From contig JABHGH010000109.1 of NCBI GenBank assembly GCA_018672145.1, positions 1 to 16,557 of the forward strand: a stretch of DNA of 16,557 bases. Direction: 5' to 3'. Position numbers and translations under genes: made by a program. This DNA comes from Flavobacteriaceae bacterium. GTDB taxonomy: Bacteria > Bacteroidota > Bacteroidia > Flavobacteriales > Flavobacteriaceae. The notes under the pieces were generated by a model. The model was not told where the DNA came from. It saw nothing but the letters and a program-made list of their open reading frames with translations, and did not search any database. Of this stretch, positions 8,030-15,742 are shown piece after piece (the first letter of the stretch is position 1; every line of letters starts with the position of its first letter).

Positions 8030-9331
8030 TTATAGTTTTCTAACCAGTTGCTTGAATTGATTCCCCCGGTCCTCGTAGTTTTCAAATAAATCAAAGCTTG
8101 CACAAGCAGGTGATAGCAACACAGCATCTCCTTGCTTTGCTAAGTCATATGAAGCTTGTACTGCCTCAGCCATTGTATTAGCCTCGACCATTAGATTTAC
8201 AACCGGTGAAAAGCAATCCATTATTTTTTCGTTATCCACACCCAAACAAATAATTGCTTTTACTTTTTCACGTACCAAAGGCATGAGCATAGAATAGTCG
8301 TTTCCTTTGTCCACACCACCAACAATCCAAATTGCTGGACGAGTCATACTGTCTAGTGCGTAATACGTTGCGTTTACATTTGTTGCCTTTGAATCATTGA
8401 TGTAATCCACCTTTAAAATGCTCAACACTTTTTCTAATCGATGTGGTGCGCCTTTAAATGTTCGTAAACTTTCACGAATGGTTTGCTTGCGAATGTTGAC
8501 CAGTTGTGCAATCGCCGCAGCGGCCATGGCATTTTTGGCATTGTGCGTTCCCTCTAGTGAAGGGTTGTCAATCGTTATCATATCAGTTTTATTAAATCGT
8601 TTATTAGCTATTGTTTTATCAGAATAAGGTATCCGTTGAGCTTTGGGGTTGTGACGTTCTATCGCAGACAGTAGTTCACTGTCTGTTTCATCATATATGA
8701 AGAAATCTTCATTAGTTTGATTTTTAAACATGGTAAACTTTGCATCGACATAGCGATCAAAGCTGTTGTCGTAGCGGTCCAAATGATCTGGACTTAGGTT
8801 TGTGATTACAGCATATCGAGGGTGAAATTTTACGATATCTTCGAGTTGAAAGCTGCTTAATTCGAGAACCCAGTAATCCGGTGAATGTGATATGACAGCT
8901 TTGGCAAAGCTGTCACCAATATTGCCTGCAAGACCTACTGACTTTCCAGCCGACTTAAGCAAATGATACGTAAGCATGGCCGTTGTGGTTTTACCATTAG
9001 TTCCCGTTATCCCAATCAAATCTGCATCGGTATGCTGAGACGCAAATTCAATTTCAGATAGCAATTCAATCCCCGCCTCTCTGATTTGTTCTAGAATCGG
9101 AATATTGGGTGGAATACCAGGGCTTTTAACCACCAAGTTTGCATCTAAAATTATCGTTGTGCTATGTGTTCCTTGCTCCCATTTGATTTGACAATCATTA
9201 AGTTCTTTTTGAAAATGCTGATCGATCGTGCCTTTATCGCTCACCCAAACAGAATAGCCAAGATGCTGTCCCAGAAGTGCTGCGCCTACACCACTTTCTC
9301 CACCTCCCAATACGACTAAATTTTTAGGCAT
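8030..9331 (-). CDS. murD: UDP-N-acetylmuramoylalanine--D-glutamate ligase MurD
   Basis: Cytoplasmic Mur ligase that adds D-glutamate to UDP-MurNAc-L-alanine. The 433 residues match the family. The N-terminal domain has GGGESGVGAA at 9-18 and the expected KSPGIP at 69-74. The ATP P-loop is GTNGKTTT at 110-117. ELSSFQLE at 157-164 and LSPDHLDRYD at 179-188 are characteristic of MurD. YVDAK at 194-198 supplies the lysine that is carbamylated in this family (K198). The C-terminal domain contains NDSKATN and GGVDKGNDY, the substrate-contacting motifs of MurD. It starts 3 bases after the mraY stop and ends 2 bases before ftsW. Confidence 0.98.
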   Translation of the reverse strand: MPKNLVVLGGGESGVGAALLGQHLGYSVWVSDKGTIDQHFQKELNDCQIKWEQGTHSTTIILDANLVVKSPGIPPNIPILEQIREAGIELLSEIEFASQHTDADLIGITGTNGKTTTAMLTYHLLKSAGKSVGLAGNIGDSFAKAVISHSPDYWVLELSSFQLEDIVKFHPRYAVITNLSPDHLDRYDNSFDRYVDAKFTMFKNQTNEDFFIYDETDSELLSAIERHNPKAQRIPYSDKTIANKRFNKTDMITIDNPSLEGTHNAKNAMAAAAIAQLVNIRKQTIRESLRTFKGAPHRLEKVLSILKVDYINDSKATNVNATYYALDSMTRPAIWIVGGVDKGNDYSMLMPLVREKVKAIICLGVDNEKIMDCFSPVVNLMVEANTMAEAVQASYDLAKQGDAVLLSPACASFDLFENYEDRGNQFKQLVRKL

Positions 9332-9334
9332 TGA

Positions 9335-10531
9335 TTATCTAATTTTTAAGGTTAAAAGGGAAATGATGGCAAATGCAATAGATAGAATCCAAAAGCGGGT
9401 AACGATTTTACTTTCGTGATATCCATGCTTCTGAAAATGATGATGAATAGGAGCCATTAGAAAAATACGTTTCCCTACCCCACTCTTTTTCTTAGTGTAT
9501 TTGAAATAACCCACTTGCAGAATGACCGATAGGCTTTCAATAAAAAAGACACCGCACAGCACAGGAATTAACAATTCTTTTCGTACAACCAATGCGAGTA
9601 CAGCGATAATGCCTCCAATTGTCAAGCTTCCTGTATCTCCCATAAAAACCTGAGCGGGAAAAGCATTATACCAGAGAAATCCTCCGAGACTTCCAGCTAA
9701 AGCAGCAATAAAAATGACCACCTCACTCACGTTTGGTATATACATGACGTTGAGGTAGTCGGAGAAAATAATATTGCCCGATATCCATGCAAAGACACCT
9801 AAAACTAGTACAATGATGGTTGCTGTTCCCGCAGCTAGCCCATCTATACCATCTGTAAGATTGGCACCATTTGAAACTGCAGTAACAATGAAGATCACAA
9901 CGGGAATAAAAATCAACCACGCATATGATGACCACGAATCGTCAATCCACGTGATGACATCCGCATAATCAAATTCATTGTTTTTGAGCAATGGAATGGT
10001 CGTCTTTGTTGATTTCTCATTTATTTGGATTTCTTGATCAGCGACTATGTTTTGTCGAATAGTCACTTCGGGGTGTGTATAGAGTGTAATACCAACAATG
10101 AGACCCAAACCAATCTGTCCAATAATCTTAAATCTACCCTTTAAACCATCTTTATTTTTTCGTTTGATTTTCATGTAGTCATCGAGAATACCAATACAAC
10201 CCATCCACAAGGTTGTGATAATGAGAAGGACTACATAAATGTTGTCTAGTTTGGCGAATAAAAGAACAGGTACAAGTGTGGCAAGAATAATGATGACGCC
10301 ACCCATGGTTGGAGTGCCCGCTTTCTGCTGCTGTCCATCTAAACCAAGGTCACGTATGCTTTCGCCAATTTGATAGCGTTGTAAAAGCGCGATGATTTTT
10401 TTCCCAAAAAGCAAAGACACAAACAATGAAAATATTATTGCTGCCGACGCTCGAAAACTGATATATTGAAAAAGTCCAGCTCCAGGAAGCTGATATTGTT
10501 GTTCCAAATATTCAAACAGATAGTATAACAT
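9335..10531 (-). CDS. mraY: Phospho-MurNAc-pentapeptide transferase MraY
   Basis: Integral membrane enzyme that moves phospho-MurNAc-pentapeptide from UDP to undecaprenyl phosphate, making lipid I. Key residues are present: the aspartate pair in ILDDYMKI (D117, D118), NLTDGIDGLAAG from 224 (D227 and D230), MGDTGSL from 297, and the HHH triplet at 363-365 in MAPIHHHFQKHG. At 398 residues it exceeds the E. coli protein (360). The excess is mostly a polar insert at about 152-200 between predicted TM4 and TM5, on the periplasmic side by the usual topology. Similar extended MraY proteins are known in Bacteroidota. The start shares one base with the murE stop (TAATG). Confidence 0.98.
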   Translation of the reverse strand: MLYYLFEYLEQQYQLPGAGLFQYISFRASAAIIFSLFVSLLFGKKIIALLQRYQIGESIRDLGLDGQQQKAGTPTMGGVIIILATLVPVLLFAKLDNIYVVLLIITTLWMGCIGILDDYMKIKRKNKDGLKGRFKIIGQIGLGLIVGITLYTHPEVTIRQNIVADQEIQINEKSTKTTIPLLKNNEFDYADVITWIDDSWSSYAWLIFIPVVIFIVTAVSNGANLTDGIDGLAAGTATIIVLVLGVFAWISGNIIFSDYLNVMYIPNVSEVVIFIAALAGSLGGFLWYNAFPAQVFMGDTGSLTIGGIIAVLALVVRKELLIPVLCGVFFIESLSVILQVGYFKYTKKKSGVGKRIFLMAPIHHHFQKHGYHESKIVTRFWILSIAFAIISLLTLKIR

Positions 10532-11985
10532 TAGTTCTTTGTTTGTAATTGTTTTTTCAATTCTTTCACATCATCAAAATCTGTTCGTTCCCCTTTGATT
10601 TCTTGATATGTCTCATGTCCTTTCCCAGCTACTAAAATGATGTCTCCAGAGTGTGCCAACTGACAAGCGGTCTTAATTGCCTGGGCACGATTTGAAATGC
10701 TTAGATATTTTTTGAAATATTCTGCTGGAACACCCGATTCAATCTCCTCTATGATTTGATCGGGATCTTCATTACGCGGATTGTCAGAGGTGAAAATTAC
10801 CTTATCGCTTAAGATAGAGGCAATCTTCCCCATTACTGGTCGTTTCGCCTTGTCACGTTCTCCACCGCATCCAACAACTGTAATCAACAACTCATTTCCA
10901 GTCCTAATCTTATTAATCGTTTTGAGCACGTGATCAAGTGCATCAGGGGTGTGTGCGTAATCTATAATCGCAATTATGTTTTGTGCGCTAACCACATTAA
11001 ATCGACCTAAAACAGGCTCAATAGCACTGAGTGCACTTAAGGCTTGTTCGGAGTCAACATTCAATAAGTCGGTACAAGCGTACACTGCCAGCATATTGGA
11101 CGCATTAAAATCTCCAATCAAAGAGGTCCAAATTTCTTTATCATTAATCCGCAATTGCATGCCTGAAAAATCATGCTCTAAAATTTTCGCCTTAAAATCT
11201 GCCGTGTTTTTTAATCCATAAAAATGCTTTTTCGCATCACAGTTTTGCAACATAAATTCTCCGTTCCTATCGTCTTTATTACTGATCGAAAATGCGCTTG
11301 CTGGAAGGCTGTCAAAAAATCTCTTTTTGGTGTCTCTATAATTTTCAAAAGTGTTGTGGTAGTCGAGATGATCGTGGGTTAGATTGGTGAAAATTCCACC
11401 AGCAAATTGAAGACCGTCAATTCGACATTGATCAATTCCGTGAGAGGAAACTTCCATAAAACAATGACTTACACCAGCACCAAGCATTTTTGCTAAAAAT
11501 GCGTTTGTCTCCATCGGGTCTGGGGTGGTGTGAGTAGCTGGATAATTTTGTTGATTAATCGTATTTCCAATTGTGGAAAGCTTGCCCACAGAATGACCTA
11601 GATGCTGGAAGGTGTCAAACAAAAGCTGAACTATAGATGTTTTCCCATTGGTGCCAGTAACACCCACCAGTTTCAATTTTTCGGAAGGTCTATCGTGAAA
11701 ATTTGATGATACAATCGAATACGCTCTTCTTGAACTAGGCACCTGCACATAGGTTACGAGGTCTGTTTGTTTCTCTGGAAAATATTCACAAATAATTGCT
11801 GTTGCTCCTTTTTTAATTGCATCGTCGATATGCTCATGTCCATCGTGTCGCAAACCACGAATAGCAATAAAAAGAGTGTTGGTCGAAACTGTGCGAGAGT
11901 CTGTGGTGACGCTAGCAATTGGCACGGATGTAGAGCCTGAAACAGATTCAAGTGATATCCCAAAAAGCAATTCTTTAAAATCCAT
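10531..11985 (-). CDS. murE: MurE ligase, probably meso-diaminopimelate adding
   Basis: Cytoplasmic Mur ligase adding the third peptide residue to UDP-MurNAc-L-Ala-D-Glu. The 484 residues show the N-terminal UDP-binding domain, the P-loop GTNGKT at 111-116, MEVSSHGIDQCR at 177-188, LTHDHLDYH at 202-210, and the probable carbamylated lysine K220 in YRDTK. The motif DNPR at 401-404 (SDNPRNEDP) marks enzymes that use meso-diaminopimelate; L-lysine enzymes have a different sequence there. The cell wall is therefore predicted to be of the mDAP type usual for Gram-negative bacteria. VAGKGHETYQ at 452-461 is also conserved. Both ends form TAATG junctions, with ftsI upstream and mraY downstream. Confidence 0.98.
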   Translation of the reverse strand: MDFKELLFGISLESVSGSTSVPIASVTTDSRTVSTNTLFIAIRGLRHDGHEHIDDAIKKGATAIICEYFPEKQTDLVTYVQVPSSRRAYSIVSSNFHDRPSEKLKLVGVTGTNGKTSIVQLLFDTFQHLGHSVGKLSTIGNTINQQNYPATHTTPDPMETNAFLAKMLGAGVSHCFMEVSSHGIDQCRIDGLQFAGGIFTNLTHDHLDYHNTFENYRDTKKRFFDSLPASAFSISNKDDRNGEFMLQNCDAKKHFYGLKNTADFKAKILEHDFSGMQLRINDKEIWTSLIGDFNASNMLAVYACTDLLNVDSEQALSALSAIEPVLGRFNVVSAQNIIAIIDYAHTPDALDHVLKTINKIRTGNELLITVVGCGGERDKAKRPVMGKIASILSDKVIFTSDNPRNEDPDQIIEEIESGVPAEYFKKYLSISNRAQAIKTACQLAHSGDIILVAGKGHETYQEIKGERTDFDDVKELKKQLQTKN

Positions 11986-13844
11986 TATGATTGATTTTGT
12001 TTGTCTTCACTACTTTTTTCAATCTTACCAGCTGTTAGATTAACTTCTTTTTGTAAGGCAATGAGTTCGGTAAAGCGTTCTTGGGTTATTATTGTTTCTC
12101 TAGGAATGGAGCTATATAATTTGTGAGCAATGGTCTGAAATACTGGCGCAGCTACCTGATTTCCGAAATATCCTTTTTCTTTATTAGGACGATGGATAAC
12201 AACGATACACGAATACTTTGGACGATCAGAGGGAAAGTATCCGACAAAACTCGAAACATATTGCATTTGATCAGTCGTGTAATCGACCTGACTGGTACCT
12301 GTTTTTCCTGAGATTGCAAAATTTGAGTTGTAAATATTGTGTGCGGTTCCCCACGGTTTTTCCACGACGCCTTTCAGCATCATCTTAGCTTTACCAATGG
12401 TTTCTTTTGAGCATATTGAGGGATTAATCACTTCCCTTTGGGGTTGATGCTGCTCATTATTTCTCGTACTTTCAATGCGTTCTAAAAAGCGTGGTCTAAG
12501 CATCACACCATCATTGGCGATTGCATTATAAAAGGCAAGGGTTTGCATTGGGGTCAAGGAAACACCATATCCATATGCCATCCATGGAAGGTCAAGACCA
12601 TCCCATCCTGGTTTGTCAGGGTGTGGAATTTTTGGCTGACCTTCGCCCACCACTGGCAGTCCGAGTGGCTCGTGGAGACCCATATTCATTAAGCGATTAA
12701 CAAACTGCTCTGGTTTTGATTTGTAATTGTTATATATCGCCTGGACCATACCTGTGTTGGAAGAACGCTCAAAGACCTCTGATAAAGTGATTTTCCCATA
12801 CCCACCACGTCTAGAGTCACGCACTACGTATTTGCCATAAAAAGTCAACTCACCATTTTTCGTGTCAATGACGGAAGTCGTATCTACGACCTTGTCCTCC
12901 AAAGCGGCAACCAAAGCCATTAGTTTAAACGTTGAACCAGGCTCATGAGACTCCCCAATTGCATAGTTGAGCTTTTCATAATATTTCCCTTCTTCTGTAC
13001 GCCCTAAATTTGCTACTGCACGAATAGCGCCTGTTTGGGTTTCCATGACAATTGCCGTTCCGTGCTCAGCTTCAAAATTTTCAAGAGCTCCAAGCAAAGC
13101 ATGATGAGTTACATCCTGAATGTTCACATCGATTGTCGTACGAATATCATAGCCGTCTTGTGGTTCTTGTAAATACGAATCGCTCAAGGGCTTCCACTCA
13201 CCATTTGCTATTTTTTGTCGCAACTGTAGACCTGGGATTCCGCGTAAATCATCCCCAAATGCACCCTCTAACCCAACACGCAAATAGCTGCCATCAGGCT
13301 GTTGTTGCTCGTAGCCAATTGTACGCTCTGCTATTTTGCCTAATGGTCTCTCGCGGACGGTTTTTCGATCTACAATCAATCCCCCTCGAACACCTCCCAA
13401 GCGAAACAATGGAAATGCACGCAAGCGATTCAGTTGGCCAAAGCTCAAATCTCTGGCAATGCGCTTGTATCGATGCTGTCGTTTATGCGCATCTATCAAC
13501 AGCTTGCGGTAGGAGTTGGAACTGTTTCCAAGCAAGGCTGCAAGTGAATCCGCTAGTGCATCGACATTTTTTTGGAAACGAGCAGTCGTTACGGTCGCTG
13601 CATCAAAGTGAATGGTGTATCGTGGAACAGATGTCGCCAATAAACTACCATCATGTGCGTAAATATTCCCTCGTATAGGTTGAATTTCAAAATTTTTGAT
13701 TGTTGTTTTTTCTGCCAAAAGCTTATACGTTTCGCCTTCTGCCAATTGTAAATACACCAGTTTGTAAGCGACAACAAAACCTAGTAGAAACAGCCCGATC
13801 ACCACTATCGAAAGTCTCGAAATAAGTCGCTTCTGCTTTTCCAT
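11985..13844 (-). CDS. ftsI: FtsI, septal class B penicillin-binding protein
   Basis: Membrane-anchored transpeptidase that crosslinks septal peptidoglycan, partner of FtsW. A single membrane anchor lies at about residues 9-33. The dimerisation (pedestal) domain follows, with IRGNIYAHDGSLLA (57-70) and an RTIGYE block (174-179). The transpeptidase domain (about 240-580) has all three active-site motifs: STFK at 304-307 (S304 nucleophile), SSN at 361-363 and KTGT at 514-517. After the catalytic domain only about 40 mostly polar residues remain and no PASTA domain is visible, although many Bacteroidota FtsI proteins carry one and are longer than these 619 residues. Placement between ftsL and murE identifies it as the division rather than the elongation PBP. 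TAATG junctions on both sides suggest coupled translation. Confidence 0.96.
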   Translation of the reverse strand: MEKQKRLISRLSIVVIGLFLLGFVVAYKLVYLQLAEGETYKLLAEKTTIKNFEIQPIRGNIYAHDGSLLATSVPRYTIHFDAATVTTARFQKNVDALADSLAALLGNSSNSYRKLLIDAHKRQHRYKRIARDLSFGQLNRLRAFPLFRLGGVRGGLIVDRKTVRERPLGKIAERTIGYEQQQPDGSYLRVGLEGAFGDDLRGIPGLQLRQKIANGEWKPLSDSYLQEPQDGYDIRTTIDVNIQDVTHHALLGALENFEAEHGTAIVMETQTGAIRAVANLGRTEEGKYYEKLNYAIGESHEPGSTFKLMALVAALEDKVVDTTSVIDTKNGELTFYGKYVVRDSRRGGYGKITLSEVFERSSNTGMVQAIYNNYKSKPEQFVNRLMNMGLHEPLGLPVVGEGQPKIPHPDKPGWDGLDLPWMAYGYGVSLTPMQTLAFYNAIANDGVMLRPRFLERIESTRNNEQHQPQREVINPSICSKETIGKAKMMLKGVVEKPWGTAHNIYNSNFAISGKTGTSQVDYTTDQMQYVSSFVGYFPSDRPKYSCIVVIHRPNKEKGYFGNQVAAPVFQTIAHKLYSSIPRETIITQERFTELIALQKEVNLTAGKIEKSSEDKQNQS

Positions 13845-14158
13845 TAGTTCGTTTGAATTATGATTTTTGTCGGTGGTGTCACTGAGGACACAAACCCTCT
13901 CTTAGACAGCTTGATCTTCACTTCTGTCTCTAAACGCATATACATCGCCTTTGTACGCGTTTCAGCAAATTGACTTTTTAGCTCTTGAATCTCAGCGTTT
14001 AAAGCAGAGATTTGCACAACCTTTTGATCGACATTATGCGCAGCAGCAATCATTACACCTGCTAGAAAAAAGAAGAAAATGATAAGTCGCCAGTTTTTCA
14101 AAGCGCCTTGTTGCACCAAAAAAGAACCCCGTAGAATTTCCAGCAAACTATTTCTCAT
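13844..14158 (-). CDS. ftsL: FtsL-like small division membrane protein
   Basis: A 104-residue bitopic protein with a basic cytoplasmic N-terminus (about 23 residues) and one strongly hydrophobic segment at about 24-40 (FFFFLAGVMIAAA). After this comes a helix at about 43-85 with heptad-like hydrophobic spacing, likely a coiled coil. This is the layout of FtsL, which pairs with FtsB and FtsQ to activate FtsW/FtsI. Sequence conservation in this family is very low; the call depends on topology and on the position between rsmH and ftsI, where Bacteroidota carry their FtsL-like gene. Its start overlaps the rsmH stop (ATGA), and its stop shares a base with the ftsI start (TAATG). Confidence 0.85.
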   Translation of the reverse strand: MRNSLLEILRGSFLVQQGALKNWRLIIFFFFLAGVMIAAAHNVDQKVVQISALNAEIQELKSQFAETRTKAMYMRLETEVKIKLSKRGFVSSVTPPTKIIIQTN

Positions 14159-15048
14159 CTTTTTTCCGCTATTCGTAATTTGGCACTCCGTGCACGTTTA
14201 TTTTTCTTAATTTCCTTTTCAGTAGGTAGGATCATTCGCCCCACTTTTTTGAGTGGTATTTGCGTTCGTCCGAATTCGTCTTTTTCTGGCTCGTTGTCAA
14301 AGCAGCCGTGCTGAAAAAATCGTTTAACTAGCCTATCTTCAAGAGAGTGGTAGCTAATCATACACAGACGTCCATTTTCATCGAGAACTTCTGCACTTTG
14401 CTCTAACAATGCCTCCAATGCCTTGAGCTCTTGATTCACTTCGATTCTAAGCGCCTGAAAGATTTGAGCTAAAATTTTATTTTGAACTTTTAAAGGAACT
14501 AAAGGTTTAAGGATCTCTGTAAATTCTGCCGTGGTCGTAATCGCCTTCTTTTTTCTCTCCACTACAATACGTGCAGCAATTTTTCTAGAATTACTCAGTT
14601 CTCCATAGCGATAAAAAATCGTGGCCAATGATTCCTCTGAAAATGTGTTGATTATTTCTTGAGCAGTAACAAGATCCGTATCACTCATTCGCATGTCCAA
14701 AGGCCCATCAAAGCGAGTTGAAAATCCTCGTTCTCCAGTATCGAGTTGGTGAGAGGAAACCCCTAAGTCAGCAAGTATTCCATCGACCTTTTCAATGTTG
14801 TGAAATCGTAAAAAACGACGTAGATATTTGAAGTTTTGATGGACAAAAATGAGTCGGTCATCATCCCAAGTGTTTTCAACTGCATCAGCATCTTGATCAA
14901 AAGCAATGACTTTTCCTTTGTCGCCAAGTACGTCCAGTATAGCTTTTGTATGACCCCCGCCGCCAAAAGTAGCGTCAACATATGTGCCTGATTCCTTGAG
15001 AGCTAACCCCTCTAGGCAAGCTTCCAATAAAACAGGTTTATGATACAT
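14155..15048 (-). CDS. rsmH: 16S rRNA (cytosine-1402-N4)-methyltransferase RsmH
   Basis: SAM-dependent enzyme (formerly MraW) that methylates N4 of C1402 in the 16S rRNA decoding centre. From the chosen start it has 297 residues: YHKPVLLEA at 2-10, SAM-binding DATFGGGGHT at 25-34, ADLGVSSHQLD at 93-103, GFSTRFDGPLDMRM at 108-121, and near the C-terminus the SYHSLEDR motif. Three in-frame starts exist. The one at 15090 adds arginine-rich residues absent from the family. The one at 15060 (MKTTMYHK) has an AGGAGG 9 bases upstream at 15070-15075 and is a fair alternative. I prefer 15048 because M before YHKPV fits the family length. The start lies within the 3' end of mraZ (11-base overlap). Confidence 0.96.
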   Translation of the reverse strand: MYHKPVLLEACLEGLALKESGTYVDATFGGGGHTKAILDVLGDKGKVIAFDQDADAVENTWDDDRLIFVHQNFKYLRRFLRFHNIEKVDGILADLGVSSHQLDTGERGFSTRFDGPLDMRMSDTDLVTAQEIINTFSEESLATIFYRYGELSNSRKIAARIVVERKKKAITTTAEFTEILKPLVPLKVQNKILAQIFQALRIEVNQELKALEALLEQSAEVLDENGRLCMISYHSLEDRLVKRFFQHGCFDNEPEKDEFGRTQIPLKKVGRMILPTEKEIKKNKRARSAKLRIAEKR

Positions 15049-15493
15049 CGTCGTCTTCATTTCCCATGACCTCCTCCGCCAACTCAGCAAAATCTAGTGT
15101 GGCATCGTCTATGGCTTGTTCGTACAGTTCTTTATCCCATATTTCAATCATATTGATGGCAGACGACAGCACAATTGCTTTATCCAAAGAGGCAATATGC
15201 AACAGGTCTTTGGGGACTAAAATTCGTGTTGCAGCATCTAATTCAATCATCTTTATCCCAGCGGTAAACCGGCGAATGAAATCATTGTTTTTCTTTTTGA
15301 ATCGATTAAGCTTATTTACTTTTTCCATCAAAGCTGTCCACTCCTCAAGTGTGTAGAGCTCCAGGCACTTTTGAAACACAGAACGCTTAAGCACAAAAGT
15401 CTCAACACCTTTGAGCTGCTTCACCAAAGACACAGGCAGCTTTACCCTACCCTTTGGATCTAATTTGCATTCATGTGTGCCAACTACTTGCAT
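15038..15493 (-). CDS. mraZ: MraZ, transcriptional regulator of the dcw cluster
   Basis: DNA-binding protein with two tandem AbrB-like (SpoVT/MraZ) half-domains, known to form ring-shaped oligomers and to repress its own operon in several bacteria. The two DxxxR signatures are DPKGR at 12-16 within HECKLDPKGRVKLP, and DAATR at 86-90 within ELDAATRILVP. The 151 residues agree with the family; the last 20 or so are acidic (GNEDDD). It is the first gene of the minus-strand operon. Three 10-bp-spaced TGGT boxes and a TATATTTG -7 element lie within 70 bases upstream, which fits autoregulation. The start at 15493 places QVVGTHECKLD at the N-terminus as expected for the family. Confidence 0.97.
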   Translation of the reverse strand: MQVVGTHECKLDPKGRVKLPVSLVKQLKGVETFVLKRSVFQKCLELYTLEEWTALMEKVNKLNRFKKKNNDFIRRFTAGIKMIELDAATRILVPKDLLHIASLDKAIVLSSAINMIEIWDKELYEQAIDDATLDFAELAEEVMGNEDDDVS

Positions 15494-15512
15494 TGCTCTC
15501 TTCGAATTCAGT

Positions 15513-15520
15513 CAAATATA
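15513..15520 (-). promoter_or_regulatory. Bacteroidota-type -7 element, dcw operon promoter
   Basis: The minus strand reads TATATTTG, an exact fit to the Bacteroidota -7 consensus TAnnTTTG, centred about 23 bases upstream of the mraZ ATG. The implied leader is very short. A second, one-mismatch candidate TATAATTG lies at 15522-15529. No good TTTG -33 element is seen 19-21 bases upstream; that position is occupied by the MraZ boxes, so a regulator bound there would cover the promoter. Confidence 0.7.
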
Positions 15521-15530
15521 TCAATTATAT

Positions 15531-15560
15531 ACCACTTTTTACCACTTTCTACCACATTGT
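15531..15560 (-). promoter_or_regulatory. MraZ operator: three tandem 10-bp boxes
   Basis: On the minus strand three consecutive decamers read ACAATGTGGT, AGAAAGTGGT and AAAAAGTGGT, each ending in GTGGT and exactly in 10-bp phase. The phase equals one helical turn. As known, MraZ binds direct repeats of short G-rich boxes with about 10-bp period: TGGGN with 5-base spacers in E. coli, and AAAGTG-type boxes with 3-base spacers in Mycoplasma. Here the last two units match AAAGTGG-N3-AAAGTGG. They sit immediately upstream of the mraZ -7 element, where binding would block RNA polymerase. Confidence 0.85.
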
Positions 15561-15713
15561 TAATAAATACACACCTTTCTCTACCAGCTCACATTTGATT
15601 GAGTGGTTTTACACTGGGGTCATACATCAAGGGATTTAGTGCATCAAGCATCAACTTTCTTCTCTGAATTCGCAGATCATCTTAAAATAATAAAGGAACT
15701 GGGCTGAAATAGC

Positions 15714-15721
15714 TATATTTG
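15714..15721 (+). promoter_or_regulatory. Bacteroidota-type -7 element, hydrolase promoter
   Basis: TATATTTG on the plus strand exactly matches TAnnTTTG and is the same octamer as the mraZ promoter on the other strand. It ends 21 bases before the hydrolase ATG at 15743. No clear -33 element is visible in the AT-rich stretch 19-21 bases upstream. The rest of the 249-base divergent region (15494-15742) holds the mraZ control sites and no convincing gene or RNA. Confidence 0.6.
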
Positions 15722-15742
15722 CCAACTGTTTGGGACAAGTAG

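Noticed and set aside
13052..13678. A 208-codon open frame on the plus strand opposite ftsI
   Set aside because: It lies wholly antisense to a well-conserved gene, has no recognisable domain, and its composition (many H, S, C, L) looks like a mirror frame of ftsI codons.
15061..15090. Longer rsmH start at 15090
   Set aside because: It adds an arginine-rich peptide encoded out of frame inside mraZ, not seen in RsmH proteins.
15454..15639. A 61-codon plus-strand frame across the mraZ start and operator
   Set aside because: It overlaps the mraZ start and control region, has no homology I recognise, and its tyrosine/threonine-rich product follows from the AT-rich operator.
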